A stretch of 64,000 nt of DNA from Megalobrama amblycephala (taxonomy: Eukaryota > Chordata > Actinopteri > Cypriniformes > Xenocyprididae). Below are positions 1 through 12,100 of the stretch, piece after piece. Location: contig NC_063049.1 of NCBI RefSeq assembly GCF_018812025.1, positions 35,717,447 through 35,781,446 on the forward strand, given 5' to 3'. The position numbers and the translations under genes were made by a program. The notes beneath the pieces are model-generated. The model did no database searches. It was given only the letters and a program-made list of their open reading frames with translations, and had not been told where the DNA came from. How positions within the stretch are numbered: position 1 is the stretch's first letter; each line of letters begins with the position of its first letter.

Positions 1-1327
1 CACCTGTGTGAGCTTGAGGAGAATTGACTTCAGATATTTCGATCTGATATTTTGACATCGATGCAATGACATTCAAACATTTTTATGTGTGATGTGTGCA
101 AAAGTGTCCTGACACTCTTTGGGGCCACAGTATTTATATGTATACAGACCAAATATTCACTAGAAATTTGAATCCTACCTTGTAAATTAAAAGGCTTTAT
201 GGAAGGTATAACCTGGGTAAGAATGCTGAGTCATTCATGCAAAAAGTCATCGCTGTGGAATGCACAACCAGGAAAAAGAGAAACAGCTCTCCAGGGAGAG
301 GAAAGCCGTTCGGAATTAAGTTGTTACACGAGTCTTTGAGTTTAGCAACCTGACAGAAGTGCAGGGACATTTAAAGTAGGTTCGAGCTCAGACACATTAA
401 CTTTGCACATGCAATTTAAAGGTTTAGTTCACCAAAAAATAAAAATTATCCCATGATTTACTCACCCTCAAGCCATCCCAGGTGTATATGACTGATTTCT
501 TTCTTTATATTTAAAAAATATCCTGGCTCCTCCAGGCTTTATAATGGTTGTGAAGAGGGGGCCAGATTTTGAAGCCAAAAAAAAAATGCATTCATCCATC
601 ATAAAAGTAATCCAGACGGCTCCAGGGGGTTAATGAAGGCCTTCTGAAACGAAGCGACGGGTTTTTGTAAGAAAAATATCCATATTTAAAACTTTATAAA
701 GTAAAATAACTAGCTTCCGCCAGGCGGGAGAGTAACCCTTGACCCGACGCATGATGCAATGACGAACGCAGAAGCGCACAGGATAGAGCAAAACAAAAAA
801 ACAGTCATGAATTAAAAGTCTAAAACAATCATTTTTTAAGAGAAATGTCAGAGGATTATGATATAAGAGAAGAGGAGTTTCAGTTTGTTGCCTATTTGTT
901 TTAAATATGGATATTTTACTTACAAAAACACATTGCTTCTTTTTAAAAGGCCTTTATTAACCCCCTGGAGCCATATGGATTATTTTTTTTAATGGATGGA
1001 TGAATTTTTTTAGGCTTCAAAATCTGGCTCTCCCTTCACTACCTTTATAAAGCTTGGAGGACTAAGGATATTTTTAAATATATCTCCGATTGTGTTCATC
1101 TGAAAGAAGATAGTCATATACACCTAGGATGGCTTGAGGGTGAGAAAATCATGGGATAATTTTCATTTTTTGGGTGAACTATCCCTTTAAATAAGCCCTG
1201 ATTGTTTGAACCTTGAAGAACATTTCCTATCGCAAAACCGTCACGGCGGCTCTGTTGCATCTGTGGAACCCTACAGCTCACGCTGGAAATAATAAATATG
1301 TCCATGTTTTCTCAGCGCTTCACTGAC
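1..1327. other. pms1 intron and a MITE; no exon seen
   Basis: On the minus strand this lies downstream of the last visible pms1 exon. No reading frame resembles the expected next PMS1 exon. Bases 416-1190 are a repeat (separate entry); 1-415 show nothing recognisable. Confidence 0.6.
416..1190. repeat. Inverted-repeat MITE, 'TTAAAGGGATAGTTCACC' family
   Basis: The left end carries a 'gtttagttcacc' motif followed by a conserved 'actcaccctcaagcc' block. The right end is its reverse complement, finishing in 'gggtgaactatcccttta'. This is a terminally inverted, noncoding DNA transposon about 775 bp long. The same family recurs at 17252-17843, 42745-43250 and 48535-49229. It lies in a pms1 intron. 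Confidence 0.8.
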
Positions 1328-4300
1328 CTCTGGTTGCTCCTGGTGATGCTGGACTGGGAGCATGTTGGCTACGGAGGCCGCTCCAAGCACGGCCATGAGG
1401 GCAGTTCGGTGATCCGACACCCTGGATTTCTGCCAGACCACAGCCTGTAGCAACACAGTAAAACGGGTCAAGTTATTTTTCGGTCATCCTAAAATAAGAC
1501 CACCTGTGGGATTGCATGCTCGCAAACAGCCATTAGCCACCAATCAAGTCTTCACAATAAACAATTATACTTTGGGGAATGTTTGGATATTACAAAAGCA
1601 ACTGCGCAGGGAGCACTGCAGGCAACCGCACGGATAAATCTTAAACCGACTACTTTTCATTAAAAGACGCTTTATGTTATGAAGACTTGGCAGCATCAAG
1701 CAAACATGCTACTTGCACAAATGTCATTTCAACGTGCAGAGCGCAGTTACGCAAATATTTTCACACCCGTGCGTTTGCCTGTCGTTGGCACTTCCACATG
1801 CAAGTATATATATCCAAGGTGTTGATTTCTGAAAGCATGCAGTCCGCAGCACACATCTCTGCTGTGAAATGTACAATTTGGTGACTGTAAAGAGATCAGA
1901 CTAGTAAACAGCTTTTTGAGAAGTCATGAAACCCAATGCAGGGCGAAGTGCAAAGTTTGTGATACGAGATATGCCTGGAAGTGCTGATGGCATGAAATGA
2001 GTGTATGGCCCTCCCCCGATGATCTACAACCTGAATGATATGAATTTAATGAAAGGTACGCGAGGTCTCGCCGAGCAAGGCCAGATACGTACGCTATCAT
2101 GAGGCCAGGCTGTTAGTGGACTTGCGAAAACACTCAGAGAACTTATACCACTTAGCTTGTTACTTTAGGATCATGTGGCAGTGTGAGATTCGAAGGCTTA
2201 TGGTTCATCCTGTGGTTGCATTGCTAATTTCGGATGAGAAGCAGGCGAAATGTCCACTTTCCCAGGTTACGCATTGATTGATGACACTCAAAACATGTCT
2301 AAATGCTGGAAACGTAACATGCGTGGGTTATCGAATAAAGGTGATTAAATGTGAGTTTTCCTAAAGGATTTAAATTGGTTGTGAGCTTAAAAACAATTAA
2401 ATAAATAGTATGATATTACAACTATACACCTATTTACTAGAATGTCAAGCTAAAATGCCTTCTCTTTGCTGATTAATATCAGGATGTAAGACATAAGATT
2501 GTAGCTGCTGCAAGTGAGCAGAGAGTCAAAACAATAGCGAAAAACCAAAGCAATAAACAAGTTACATAAGTTCTAATTAACGTTAGCCGAACACTATTAG
2601 CACGACTGATATCATGCCGTGTGATGGTTAAATGTCACTGAATGTGGGTAAAACCCTAGAGAGTAGTACCGCAGTATTTGTTGATGTGTGAGGCCACCTT
2701 GTGGTCAAATGTACACTGCCGTTTAAAAGTTTGGGGTCAGCAAGACTTTTTAAAGAAATTAAGACTTGTATTCAGCAAGGATTTATTAAACTGATCAAGA
2801 GTTAAAGTATATATAATTTTCCAAAAAATTTCTATGTCAAATAAATGAATCCTGAAAACAATGTATCACTGTTTCCACAAAAATATTAATCAGCACAACT
2901 GTTTTCAACATTGATAATAATAAGAAACATTAATTGAGCACCAAATCAGCATATTAGAATGATTTCTGAAGGATCATGTGACACTGAAAACTCGAGCTGA
3001 AAATTCAGCTTTGAATAGAAAAACCTGTTTTAAATTAAAATAATATTTTACAATATAACTTTTTAATGGTAGGGGTCTTTATGCTCATACTTGAAGACAA
3101 TTGTGCAGTCAGTAAAGTCCATGTTATCCAACATGATTTGAGAACTCTCTATTTAAAATGGTGTAATATTCAGTTTATTTACAGATTTTTAATGTGTTTT
3201 CAGACTTTTTAGACCCTACTGCAAGTTTAAAAAATCCATATTGGTTGACCACTATTCTTAAAGGGGACCTATTATGCCATTTGATGTTGTTTGCTCTACT
3301 AAAATAGGTTTTCATGCTAGAATGTTCAAAAAACATTATTTTTCACATATTTTATATTATTGCAGCACCTCTCTTCCCAGTCTGTCAGTAACGCTCTGGG
3401 GTTTTCCATAAGCATCGTTAGCCCACTAACATTGCAAGTTCCGTCGTTACTTACATAGTTCAATGATTTGGTGTTTCCTGAAACCATAGTTCAAACGAAC
3501 ATTCGCAAACTACATCGCAAACTTGTGTGGTTGGAACGACAGCTCTCGAGCTGTGGTTAGAAGCATAGTTTCTTGTTTTTAGGACATGTGGACTTAAAAA
3601 ATCATTATCTTGATCAAAATACGCAAGTTGACATTAAGTATAATCTATATCTTTTATTTTGAACACATACAAATGTAATTTTCATATTTTAGTTTGTTAA
3701 GAGATTTTAAGCAACGTTTTTGAAGAGTGTGCATATGTGTGTTCGTGCTCTAGTACATAAGAACGAGCCTATGATTGAATCTGGAAATAAATGTCCGTAA
3801 TTTATAGCAGAAAATCTAGCATTAATTCAATCTCAAACGGATTCATTTAAAGAAGTTATTACTCCACCACTAGCGTGACATCATTAACCAACGTGACTGA
3901 ATGACAGGTTTGCGACAATACGGTTTCGGGAAACAGTTGTGACGCACTAGTTGAAGCAGAGAGTTACGTCGTAGTACGGGAAAATGCACCCCTTAGTTTC
4001 TGTCTCCAATCGAGGCGTTTCAGGGAGATCAGAAACAGTGCCATTTGAAGTGGACTTTGTGCTTTGTAATGTTGCAGACCTTTATCATACTCAAACTGCA
4101 ACATAAAACTAAAGAAAGTCAGTGCCTTCTTTAAATACATTGTAGTTGTATAGCCAAAACCACATGGCAGCAGTAGCATACCTTGTTATGGCTCAACGTG
4201 ATCCGTAACTCAGGCTTAATAACAGCATAGGCCATGAGTAAGTTCTGGACCCTCTTCAGTTCCTCTTTGCATTTTTTAGTGTTGGAATAATACTGCCGTC

Positions 4301-4955
4301 TGACAGGGAGATTCTTGAACAGATTTGCTGCACACACAGTGGTGCCTGAGGGAAAAGGTATGTTAGAAGCAGTCTGTTCCCATAAATCAGGAGTATTAAA
4401 AAAATCCATTAACAGACACCTACCCTCTCCAAGATGTGATGGCTTTTGAGAGACGATCTGTCCGTTGTGATCGACTGAATATTGAATGCTAAAATCATCA
4501 TCTGCAGTTTTGGTAGTAATGACCACCTGGTAGGTGAAGGAAAGGACAATTAAAGAGGAAACATGTTCAACATTTGTAATTCACTGATTAAAATGACTCT
4601 CATGGGCTCATTGGAGATGCACAATATTATGGTACCATATCAGTAATCTGCCAATATTAGCATTTATATATATTTATATATAGCAATATATCAGTGTTAA
4701 ACAATTGAATACCAGCAGATACTGGGTATATAATATTTATGCACATAAATTCTGCCTATTTGCAGATTTGCTATTATCTAGAGAGCACACATTCATCTTT
4801 AATATTACATTTCATTTAAATTTTAATAATTTTAAAAGTTCTTAAATTACATTTAATTTCTTTAAAAATATCTTTGTAGCATTTAAAAATATTGATTTTA
4901 TATATATATAATTTATATTTATATATATAACATTTATATTATATAAATAAAATAA

Positions 4956-5003
<48 letters not shown>

Positions 5004-5078
5004 TTATTTATTTATTTTATTTTGTTTTATTTAGATGCCAAAATTCACTTGTAGCATTTTAAAATATTGATATGAGAT

Positions 5079-5118
<40 letters not shown>

Positions 5119-6707
5119 TTTTTTTTTTAATTTTCAGCCATAATGGTAGAGAATTTTAATACCAGCCATAACATGAAAATAATTTTTATATTATCTGTCA
5201 GTTTTAATATCAGTGCATCTCTAACTAAAACAATAAAACAAGCGAGATGTAACCTCAGAGATAGCACATATCGATGCCAGAGCTTCTCCTCGAAAGCCGT
5301 AAGTCTCTAGCTGCTCCAGGTCTTCGTGGCAGGAGATTTTAGACGTGTAGTGTTTTACAGCCATCACAGGAACATCAGTAGCTTTGATTCCAGAACCATT
5401 GTCTCTGACTTCAATGCGATCCAATCCATAATTCTCCTGAACACAACAGAATATTAACATAGATTTAGCTTTTAACAGTGCACACAAAAATATTTGGCCA
5501 CTTAGAAATGTATAAGTCACTGCATTAGAAACAAAACATCACTAAGTTGTAGGGGTGTAACAATATATTGTGTCACAATATATCGCAATATAAAAATGCA
5601 ACAATATCGTATCGTGGATATTGACAATATGTATTGTGTATAGTTCACCCAAAATGAAAATGACTGTGTACAGGAAAAAATTCAAGTTTACAGAAAGAGA
5701 TTTAGTGTCAGTTCTACATTGAACTACTATATATAATGTTGAATATAATGCAATGGGGAAAATATGTGGGTCCTGATAATGCCAAATGTTCTATGTTACC
5801 AGTGAAAAGTGGCCTACATTATTTTAAATACATATAGTCAGTGACAGAGTGCAAGCATATTCATCTAAAATATCTGTTTCAGCATTAGAATCATGAATAT
5901 TTTTATGCTGGTGTCACCATTGTCACCAAGTCTAAGCCTATTAATTTCCATCCCCAATGTAATACCAAATTTAGCATTTAAACAGTTAATTTTTTGTTTT
6001 ACCATATATCTTGGAGTATCACAATTATATTGTATCTTGAATTCAGTATTGCGATATGTATCGAATCGTGACATGAGGGTATCATCGTTACACCCCTACT
6101 AAGTTGCATCTGCAAACTAATTATGCTAGTGCTGATTTTAGCACGATTTTTCTTCACTTTAATTTAACCAGCTGGTTCAAATGTGATTTTTAATGGATAT
6201 ACAGTATGAAGAAGTCAGATCACCTCAACTGGTGTCATACAGTACTTCATTCTGAGAAATGTTTTGAAAAAATTGATTTCTTTAAAAGAAATGCCTGTTT
6301 TGATAGTTTGCTTTCTAATTAAATGCCATGGATGCATTTAAAATGATAGGTGCTCTAATAAGTTTTGGGGGAAAGGTCATCCCGCATGCTTTAAAATGCA
6401 CCTCAAAGCAAACGTTCCTTTATATCCTGTATCTGTTACCACCAGAACTAAACTAGTGCCTACTTCAGGTCACACTTTGAATTGTAAAGAGAGGTATTAG
6501 GCAAAGATGCTGCATGTTTCAATGCTAATGTCAAACTAACTGGTCAGTATGTTAGTTGATTCAACGTGAATTTACCAGTTTAACTTCAAGGCTTGAGGAA
6601 CCAGCATCAAGTGAATTTTCAGTCAGTTCCTTGACAACATTCAGGACAGATGTGATAACCTGAGAGCTGCACAACAGACGCACAGTCTCAGCTGGAAGTG
6701 CCTTCAT
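1328..6707 (-). CDS. pms1: pms1, mismatch-repair MutL homologue (5' part; truncated by left edge)
   Basis: Four coding exons are visible on the minus strand: 6576-6707 (start codon at 6707), 5254-5436, 4182-4526 and 1328-1444. They join in frame and encode about the first 259 residues. The protein is a MutL-family GHKL ATPase of DNA mismatch repair; PMS1 pairs with MLH1 in the nucleus. ATPase motifs are visible: [10 protein letters not shown] (motif I with the catalytic Glu and metal-binding Asn), DNGSGI (motif II) and YGFRGEAL (motif III). The last exon reads [11 protein letters not shown], which I recognise from vertebrate PMS1. Human PMS1 has about 930 residues, so the rest, including the HMG box and C-terminal domain, must lie left of base 1; I found no further exon in 1-1327. 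The start exon has a 10-nt 5' UTR piece after an acceptor at 6718-6719, so a noncoding first exon exists upstream. Identification is firm; exon limits are from splice consensus and phase. Confidence 0.93.
2715..3075 (-). repeat. Dispersed cyprinid repeat, 'catgtgacactgaa' family
   Basis: The segment contains the blocks 'gatttctgaaggatcatgtg' and 'aaattcagctttg', which recur on either strand at 16895, 20519, 31160, 36560, 39560, 49251 and 61855. It is an ancient, diverged copy of a dispersed noncoding element within a pms1 intron. Confidence 0.75.
3258..4140. repeat. Degenerate 'TTAAAGGGGACCTATTATGC' element
   Basis: The left end 'cttaaaggggacctattatgc' belongs to the same family as the elements at 12048-15530 and 27945-28449. 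An internal block, 'gcagcacctctcttcccagt', is shared with 28056 onward. The right end is eroded, so its limit is approximate. Confidence 0.6.
4910..5117. repeat. (TA)n / (TTTA)n / (CA)n microsatellites
   Basis: AT-rich simple repeats: a long TA run around 4959-5000, TTTA units to about 5023, then a second TA run at 5083-5109 ending in a short CA run. They lie in the pms1 intron between the exons at 4182 and 5254. Confidence 0.9.
5550..6098. mobile_element. hAT-type MITE with 8-bp target duplication
   Basis: The ends are TAGGGGTGTAACAATAT on the left and its complement ...TTACACCCCTA on the right. The element is flanked by an exact 8-bp direct repeat, CTAAGTTG, at 5542-5549 and 6099-6106. The 8-bp duplication and TAGGGGTG ends fit the hAT superfamily. 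It is 549 bp long, noncoding, and sits in a pms1 intron. A degraded relative lies at 37763-38353. Confidence 0.92.
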
Positions 6708-7099
6708 ATTGTGCTCCCTAAGAAGAAGGTGACAACAATGGTCATAAACCTGTTTAGGTTACATTAGACACAAACTGCATTGGACAGCATGCATTATAAA
6801 AGGAAATATCATCTTGAAATTATAAGGTTCTATCTGACATTTTTGTCAAAAGTGAGTTATTCACATATTCTTATTCTGTGACAACTTATTTAACGTTAAA
6901 TTATGTGATTTTTTTTTTAAGTTGTGTACATTTTTACAGAAAGGTACTATCAACAAAAGAATATGAAATGCAAAAACGTTGAAGCTCAATATCTCAAAAC
7001 TGTTCAGATGCAGATAGAAGCTTATAATTACAAAGTGGCGATATATCAGATCAACAGTGACATTAATAACATTATAATATGTTAAACTATTAAATGGCC

Positions 7100-7894
7100 A
7101 AATATATTCTAACTTACTTTGTGTAAAATGAAATAATCCGTTAAAAGATATCCAATAAATTCATAACACAAGTGTGCACTTCACATGTTTTCAACTCGCT
7201 CCAGTGAGTCTCTCGGATATGGCTTAACTGGCGCCTAAATTACGTCATTGTTATTCTCTGCATTGATTGGTCGTTGTCTCTTTGTCGTACGTTTTATGTA
7301 TTTATATCGCTTATAAATAAATAAATGAAAATGTCATGGCTAGAGTAAATTTAATAAGTTTTTAATTTTTTATTGACATATTTTGATGTTCTGTCTTTAT
7401 AAATATATGAAGAGAGGCTTACGATTGGTGCATTTGCAGATGTAGAATTTATATATAAATCATAATACATTTATAATTATGCATTTATCACCATTTAAAA
7501 AAAACGTAATTTTATGCAAATGACCAAAAATAATCTGTCTGTTGTAATTATGGAAAATGAGACTTTCAACAGATGAAAAAATGTGGCGACAGAAATAGAA
7601 GTTTAATGTACAGAAACACAACGGTGGATTATAGATACTACCTTTAAAAAGCATTAAAAAATCTAATAGTAAACCAAATTTTTAATCAATAATCATAAAA
7701 TTGGCATTTGAGATCCATTGTAAATTGTAAACATCACGCCTTTAGTGGGCGTGGGGCGTCAATCTCGCGAGATTTGCTGACCTAATCCCGTTAGCTGCGA
7801 TAGCCAGTGTGCTAGTGGAGTGTATGCGGTGAGTCAGCCCACAGTGCGCGCAGCGGAGGCCGGCAGCGCTCCAGCCTGCTTCACCCGAACGCAC
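7100..7894. promoter_or_regulatory. pms1/ormdl1 divergent promoter region
   Basis: pms1 (minus) and ormdl1 (plus) are head-to-head here. Bases 7740-7894 are GC- and CpG-rich, unlike the AT-rich surroundings, and probably contain the ormdl1 start site and noncoding exon 1, ending at a GTAAGG donor after base 7894. The palindrome TCTCGCGAGA lies at 7763-7772. On the pms1 side an ATTGG (inverted CCAAT) occurs near 7265 and a TACGTCA (CRE-like) near 7241. The exact transcription starts are inferred. Confidence 0.6.
7763..7772. promoter_or_regulatory. TCTCGCGAGA promoter palindrome
   Basis: A perfect 10-bp palindrome in the CpG-rich ormdl1 promoter. From general knowledge this element marks TATA-less housekeeping promoters and is bound by BANP when unmethylated. 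It lies about 100 bp upstream of the presumed exon 1 donor. Confidence 0.75.
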
Positions 7895-9187
7895 GTAAGG
7901 TACCGTTACTCATCTCTTATGAAACCAAGTCATTCGAGTAGCTACTTTGAAACAAAAAACGCCAAAATCTGGCGATAACGGGGCGATTTAATAGCTTTTA
8001 TTGATGTTTGAGGGGTTTAATTGAAGTAGAGTGAAACAAAAGCAACTGGTGTTTGTTATGAAAGCAGTTGATGCTAAATAAAGAGCATTGCTCATGCGCA
8101 AACCCCAAAGCAACTTACTATCATAGCACAGACAAGAGGATAAGCGTATTTAAAGAGTGTTATTTAAGTGGTTAAAGGAGAGAAGACCGTGAGCTGTGCA
8201 GGAATAAGACAGTGTTTTGTCATGTAGCTGTGCTGCTAACTCTATCTGTGTCATTGGCTTGTTTATTGCAGCTGCTATTGGGAAAACCAACTTTAATCTA
8301 TATCTAATATTTGTATAAAATATGCAAATTGTCTTTATTGTTTGCATGAAGCTGTTTATGAGCAATGCCTATTGAATTCACTTCCTCTCAGCTGTCTTGT
8401 CTCAAGGGATATTAACATACTACACATTCTTACACAATCAAAGAGTTATTCATATTTAGGGAAGAATCATTTGAGTGGTTATTGACAGATGTTTACATGA
8501 TCAAGAGTAGCTGGACTTCAGCCTTTGATCTCCTTCTGTTTTTCTTTTATTGCATTAATTTGTATGAGAGTAATATTAAGAGATGGCATTTTGTTGTGGA
8601 TCTTTTCTTTAATTGAAACATATATACAAAAGCAAGTGACATGCTGAGTAGAAACCAAGATAAGTGAAATGATTTTAGTGAGAAATCTTGAGATAAGAGA
8701 AACAACTGAACAAATACACTGTATATTAGGCAACATTGAACTTTGACTTTCGAACAGCTGCCTAAACTGTTTACTGTGACGGAAAAACCAAACATGCCAT
8801 AAAATGTCAATTCTACTTTCTTTGCTCTTTCAAAGAAGAACTGAACTGTTGCAAATTATTTGAATATGTGTTAGACGGCATGAACAGTAATGCATTAGGA
8901 CAAAGTACTATGAAGAATCACCCCATTGTAAGTGTGTGAACATGCTTTGTTGGCATATAGACGAGACCTCATGCTGACTGTAAGACAGCTTCTACTCTTA
9001 ACTAGTCCTTTTCAAACTATAAAATAACAGTTGTGGCCAACCTAACACCCCAAATCAGGTGAAAGCTGCTTAAAAACAATTACTTAGATTGTTGTAGCGC
9101 ATAAATTATTTGAATTGTTTATATTGATTTGCAATTTCTCTTTTGACATTTTGCACTGCTGTGATTTTCTATTGACAGAAAAGCAAG

Positions 9188-12100
9188 ATGAACGTCGGTG
9201 TGGCCCACAGTGAAGTCAACCCAAACACCCGTGTGATGAACAGTCGGGGGATATGGTTGACATATGCGCTCGGTGTAGGAATGCTTCACATTGTACTGTT
9301 AAGCATTCCCTTCTTCAGTGTTCCTGTTGTGTGGACCCTCACAAATGTTATTCACAATTTTGTAAGTATTCTCTGTTGAATAATCCTTTGTTATATGCCG
9401 TTTTGTTCCCTTGTCTATGGGTTGTCATTTTCTCAGCAGTGCCCTGCGGCTAGTTGGAGTCTCGACATTTGATTCTTCCTTAGTCTGTGTGGTGTTGTTA
9501 TGTAAGGACTCGCTTGCACAAAGATTCAAGGTCAACGGCATGACATCACTGACCAAGTTTAAGCTCTCTGGCATGATGATGTTCTTGTACCACAATTAAA
9601 GAGAGAAGCTATTCATAGGGATACTGTAATGTTTCTGTTGTCCTGAATTGGATGACAAATTTTGTAAGTATGCTTCTAAAGGAGGGAGGGATGATTTAAA
9701 GTCTATATCCCGAGTCTTCTGAAGCCATACGATAGTTTCCATGAGGAAAAGACTGCAATTTAGGTCATTGTTCATTGATCATTTTCACCTCCATCAGAGC
9801 TCTCAAATCTCATTTTCAAAGACACGTTTTGAGACTTGCTAAAGTCAGGGTTATTATAGATAACTAAAACCATAAAAAAGCATTTTTTTTTTACTTGAAA
9901 CAAAAAAGTAAACATTAACTACAGTAAAATAAAATATTTAAAGGTGCCCTAGAATTAAAAATTGAATTTATCTTGGCATAGTTGGCAAATGACATACAGT
10001 CAGAGTCTCAAACACCGTTGTTTCCTCCTTCTTATATAAATCTCATTTGTTTAAAAGACCTCCGAAGAACAGGCGAATCTCAACATAACACCGACTGTTG
10101 CGTAACAGTCGGGGTGTACGCCCCCAATATTTGCATATGCCAGCCCATGATCAAGCCATTACACAAGGGCAGAATGTCTGGATGTGCACAGCTGAATCAT
10201 CAGACTAGGTAAGCAAGCAAGGACAACAGCGAAAAATGGCAGATGGAGCAATAATAACTGACATGATATCATGATATTTTTAGTGATATTTGTAAATTGT
10301 CTTTCTAAATGTTTCATTAGCATGTTGCTAATGTACTGTTAAATGTGGTTAAAGTTACCATCGTTTCTTACTATATTCATGGAGACAAGACTGTCGTTAT
10401 TTTCATTTTTTAAACACTTGCAGTCTGTATAATGCATAAACACAACTTCATTCTTAATAAATCTCTCTAACAGTGTGTAATGTTAGCTTTAGCCACAGAG
10501 CACTATCAAACTCATTCAGAATCAAATGTAAACATCCAAATAAATACTGTACTTACGCGATTAGACATGCTGCATGACAAACACTTTGTAAAGATCCATT
10601 TTGAGGGTTATATTAGCTGTGTGAACTTTGTTTATGCTGTTTAAGGCAAGCGCAAGCTCCGTGGGCAGGGAGCGTGAGCATTTAAAGGGGCCGCAGCCTA
10701 AATCGGCTCATATTTAATGATGCCCCAAAATAGGCAGTTAAAAAAATTAATTAAAAAAAAAATCTATGGGGTATTTTGAGCTGAAACTTCAGACACATTC
10801 AGGGGACACCTTAGACTTATATTACATCTTTTAAAAAGACGTTCTACGGCACCTTTAAAATATTTTTTTTTTTTTTTCAGCTAAAACTGAAAAAAGCTAT
10901 CGACTAAAAACAAAATTATTAAAAAGTACTAAAATTAAAATGTAAAATATAAAAATAACTAATTCAAACTCTTAACTACTAAAAACTACCTCTCAGTGAC
11001 ACTAAAATAAAACTGCCTAAAGTACTTGAGTACTCACTTTATGTTCTTGACTAGTCAAAATGACCAAAATGTGCATCCTTAGAGTAGAATGGAGGTTAAA
11101 CTGAGTCTTCTTAACAAGGGTTGTTTAATAGGAAAGAAAGACCAGCACTGTGTCCAAAATCGAATACTTCCCTATTATATAGAATATGAAAAGCAGTACG
11201 CCAAAAGAGTAGTTTGTCTGAATACATAGTATTCAAAAAGTCCCCGGATGACCTACTACTTCTGCCAAGGTTCTGAAGTGCACATACGATGGACACTTTA
11301 CTATCCCATGAGGCCACGGGAGGGGATTTATGAATGGCAGTGAAATGACGCACCTGATGCTGGTAGGTCACATGACAGTAACAACATGGTGGATGTAGTA
11401 CATCCGAATTTCATTTATACCACCCATATTCATACTATAAGAGCATACTTTTTTTAATGGTCGTGAAGTAAATTCAAATTCAAATGTAGTACCTACTCAG
11501 ACAGTGTGCGATTTCATCTCAGGTCTTTAAAGGGATAGTTCAACCAAAAACTATTTTTTACTCACCCACTACAAAAAAAAAATATTTTGAAGAAAGATAA
11601 ATAAATAAATAAATTTTGTCCATACAGTGAAAGTCAATGGGTCAATGAAGTGCTGTTTCGGACCTCTTTGATTTTTATTGTATGGGCAAAAACAGTTGAA
11701 ACACTCTTCATCTATCCCTTTGAGCTTCATATTAAGAGGTCCAGTTGTTATCAACTTTGAGAATGGCATCCATGACATTTGGATCATCTTTCTGTCTTCC
11801 CGCAGGGTATGTATGTGTTTATGCATGCAGTGAAAGGCACACCATTTGAAACTCCAGACCAGGGCAAGGCAAGACTTCTCACACACTGGGAACAGCTGGA
11901 CTACGGCGTGCAGTTCACATCATCTAGAAAATTCTTTACAATCTCACCAATCATTTTGTAAGTTTTGCGCAACATTTTTAACTAAATACACACAAAAAAT
12001 GAAATGTTAAATATGTTATAGTGAATATCATAGACATATTTTAGTCATTAAAGTGCCCCATTATGCTTTTTTTGGATATTACCTTTCATGTAGTGTGTAA

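Noticed and set aside
1..415. Next pms1 exon
   Set aside because: Minus-strand frames show short open stretches but nothing like the expected conserved PMS1 segment after [11 protein letters not shown], so I did not call an exon.
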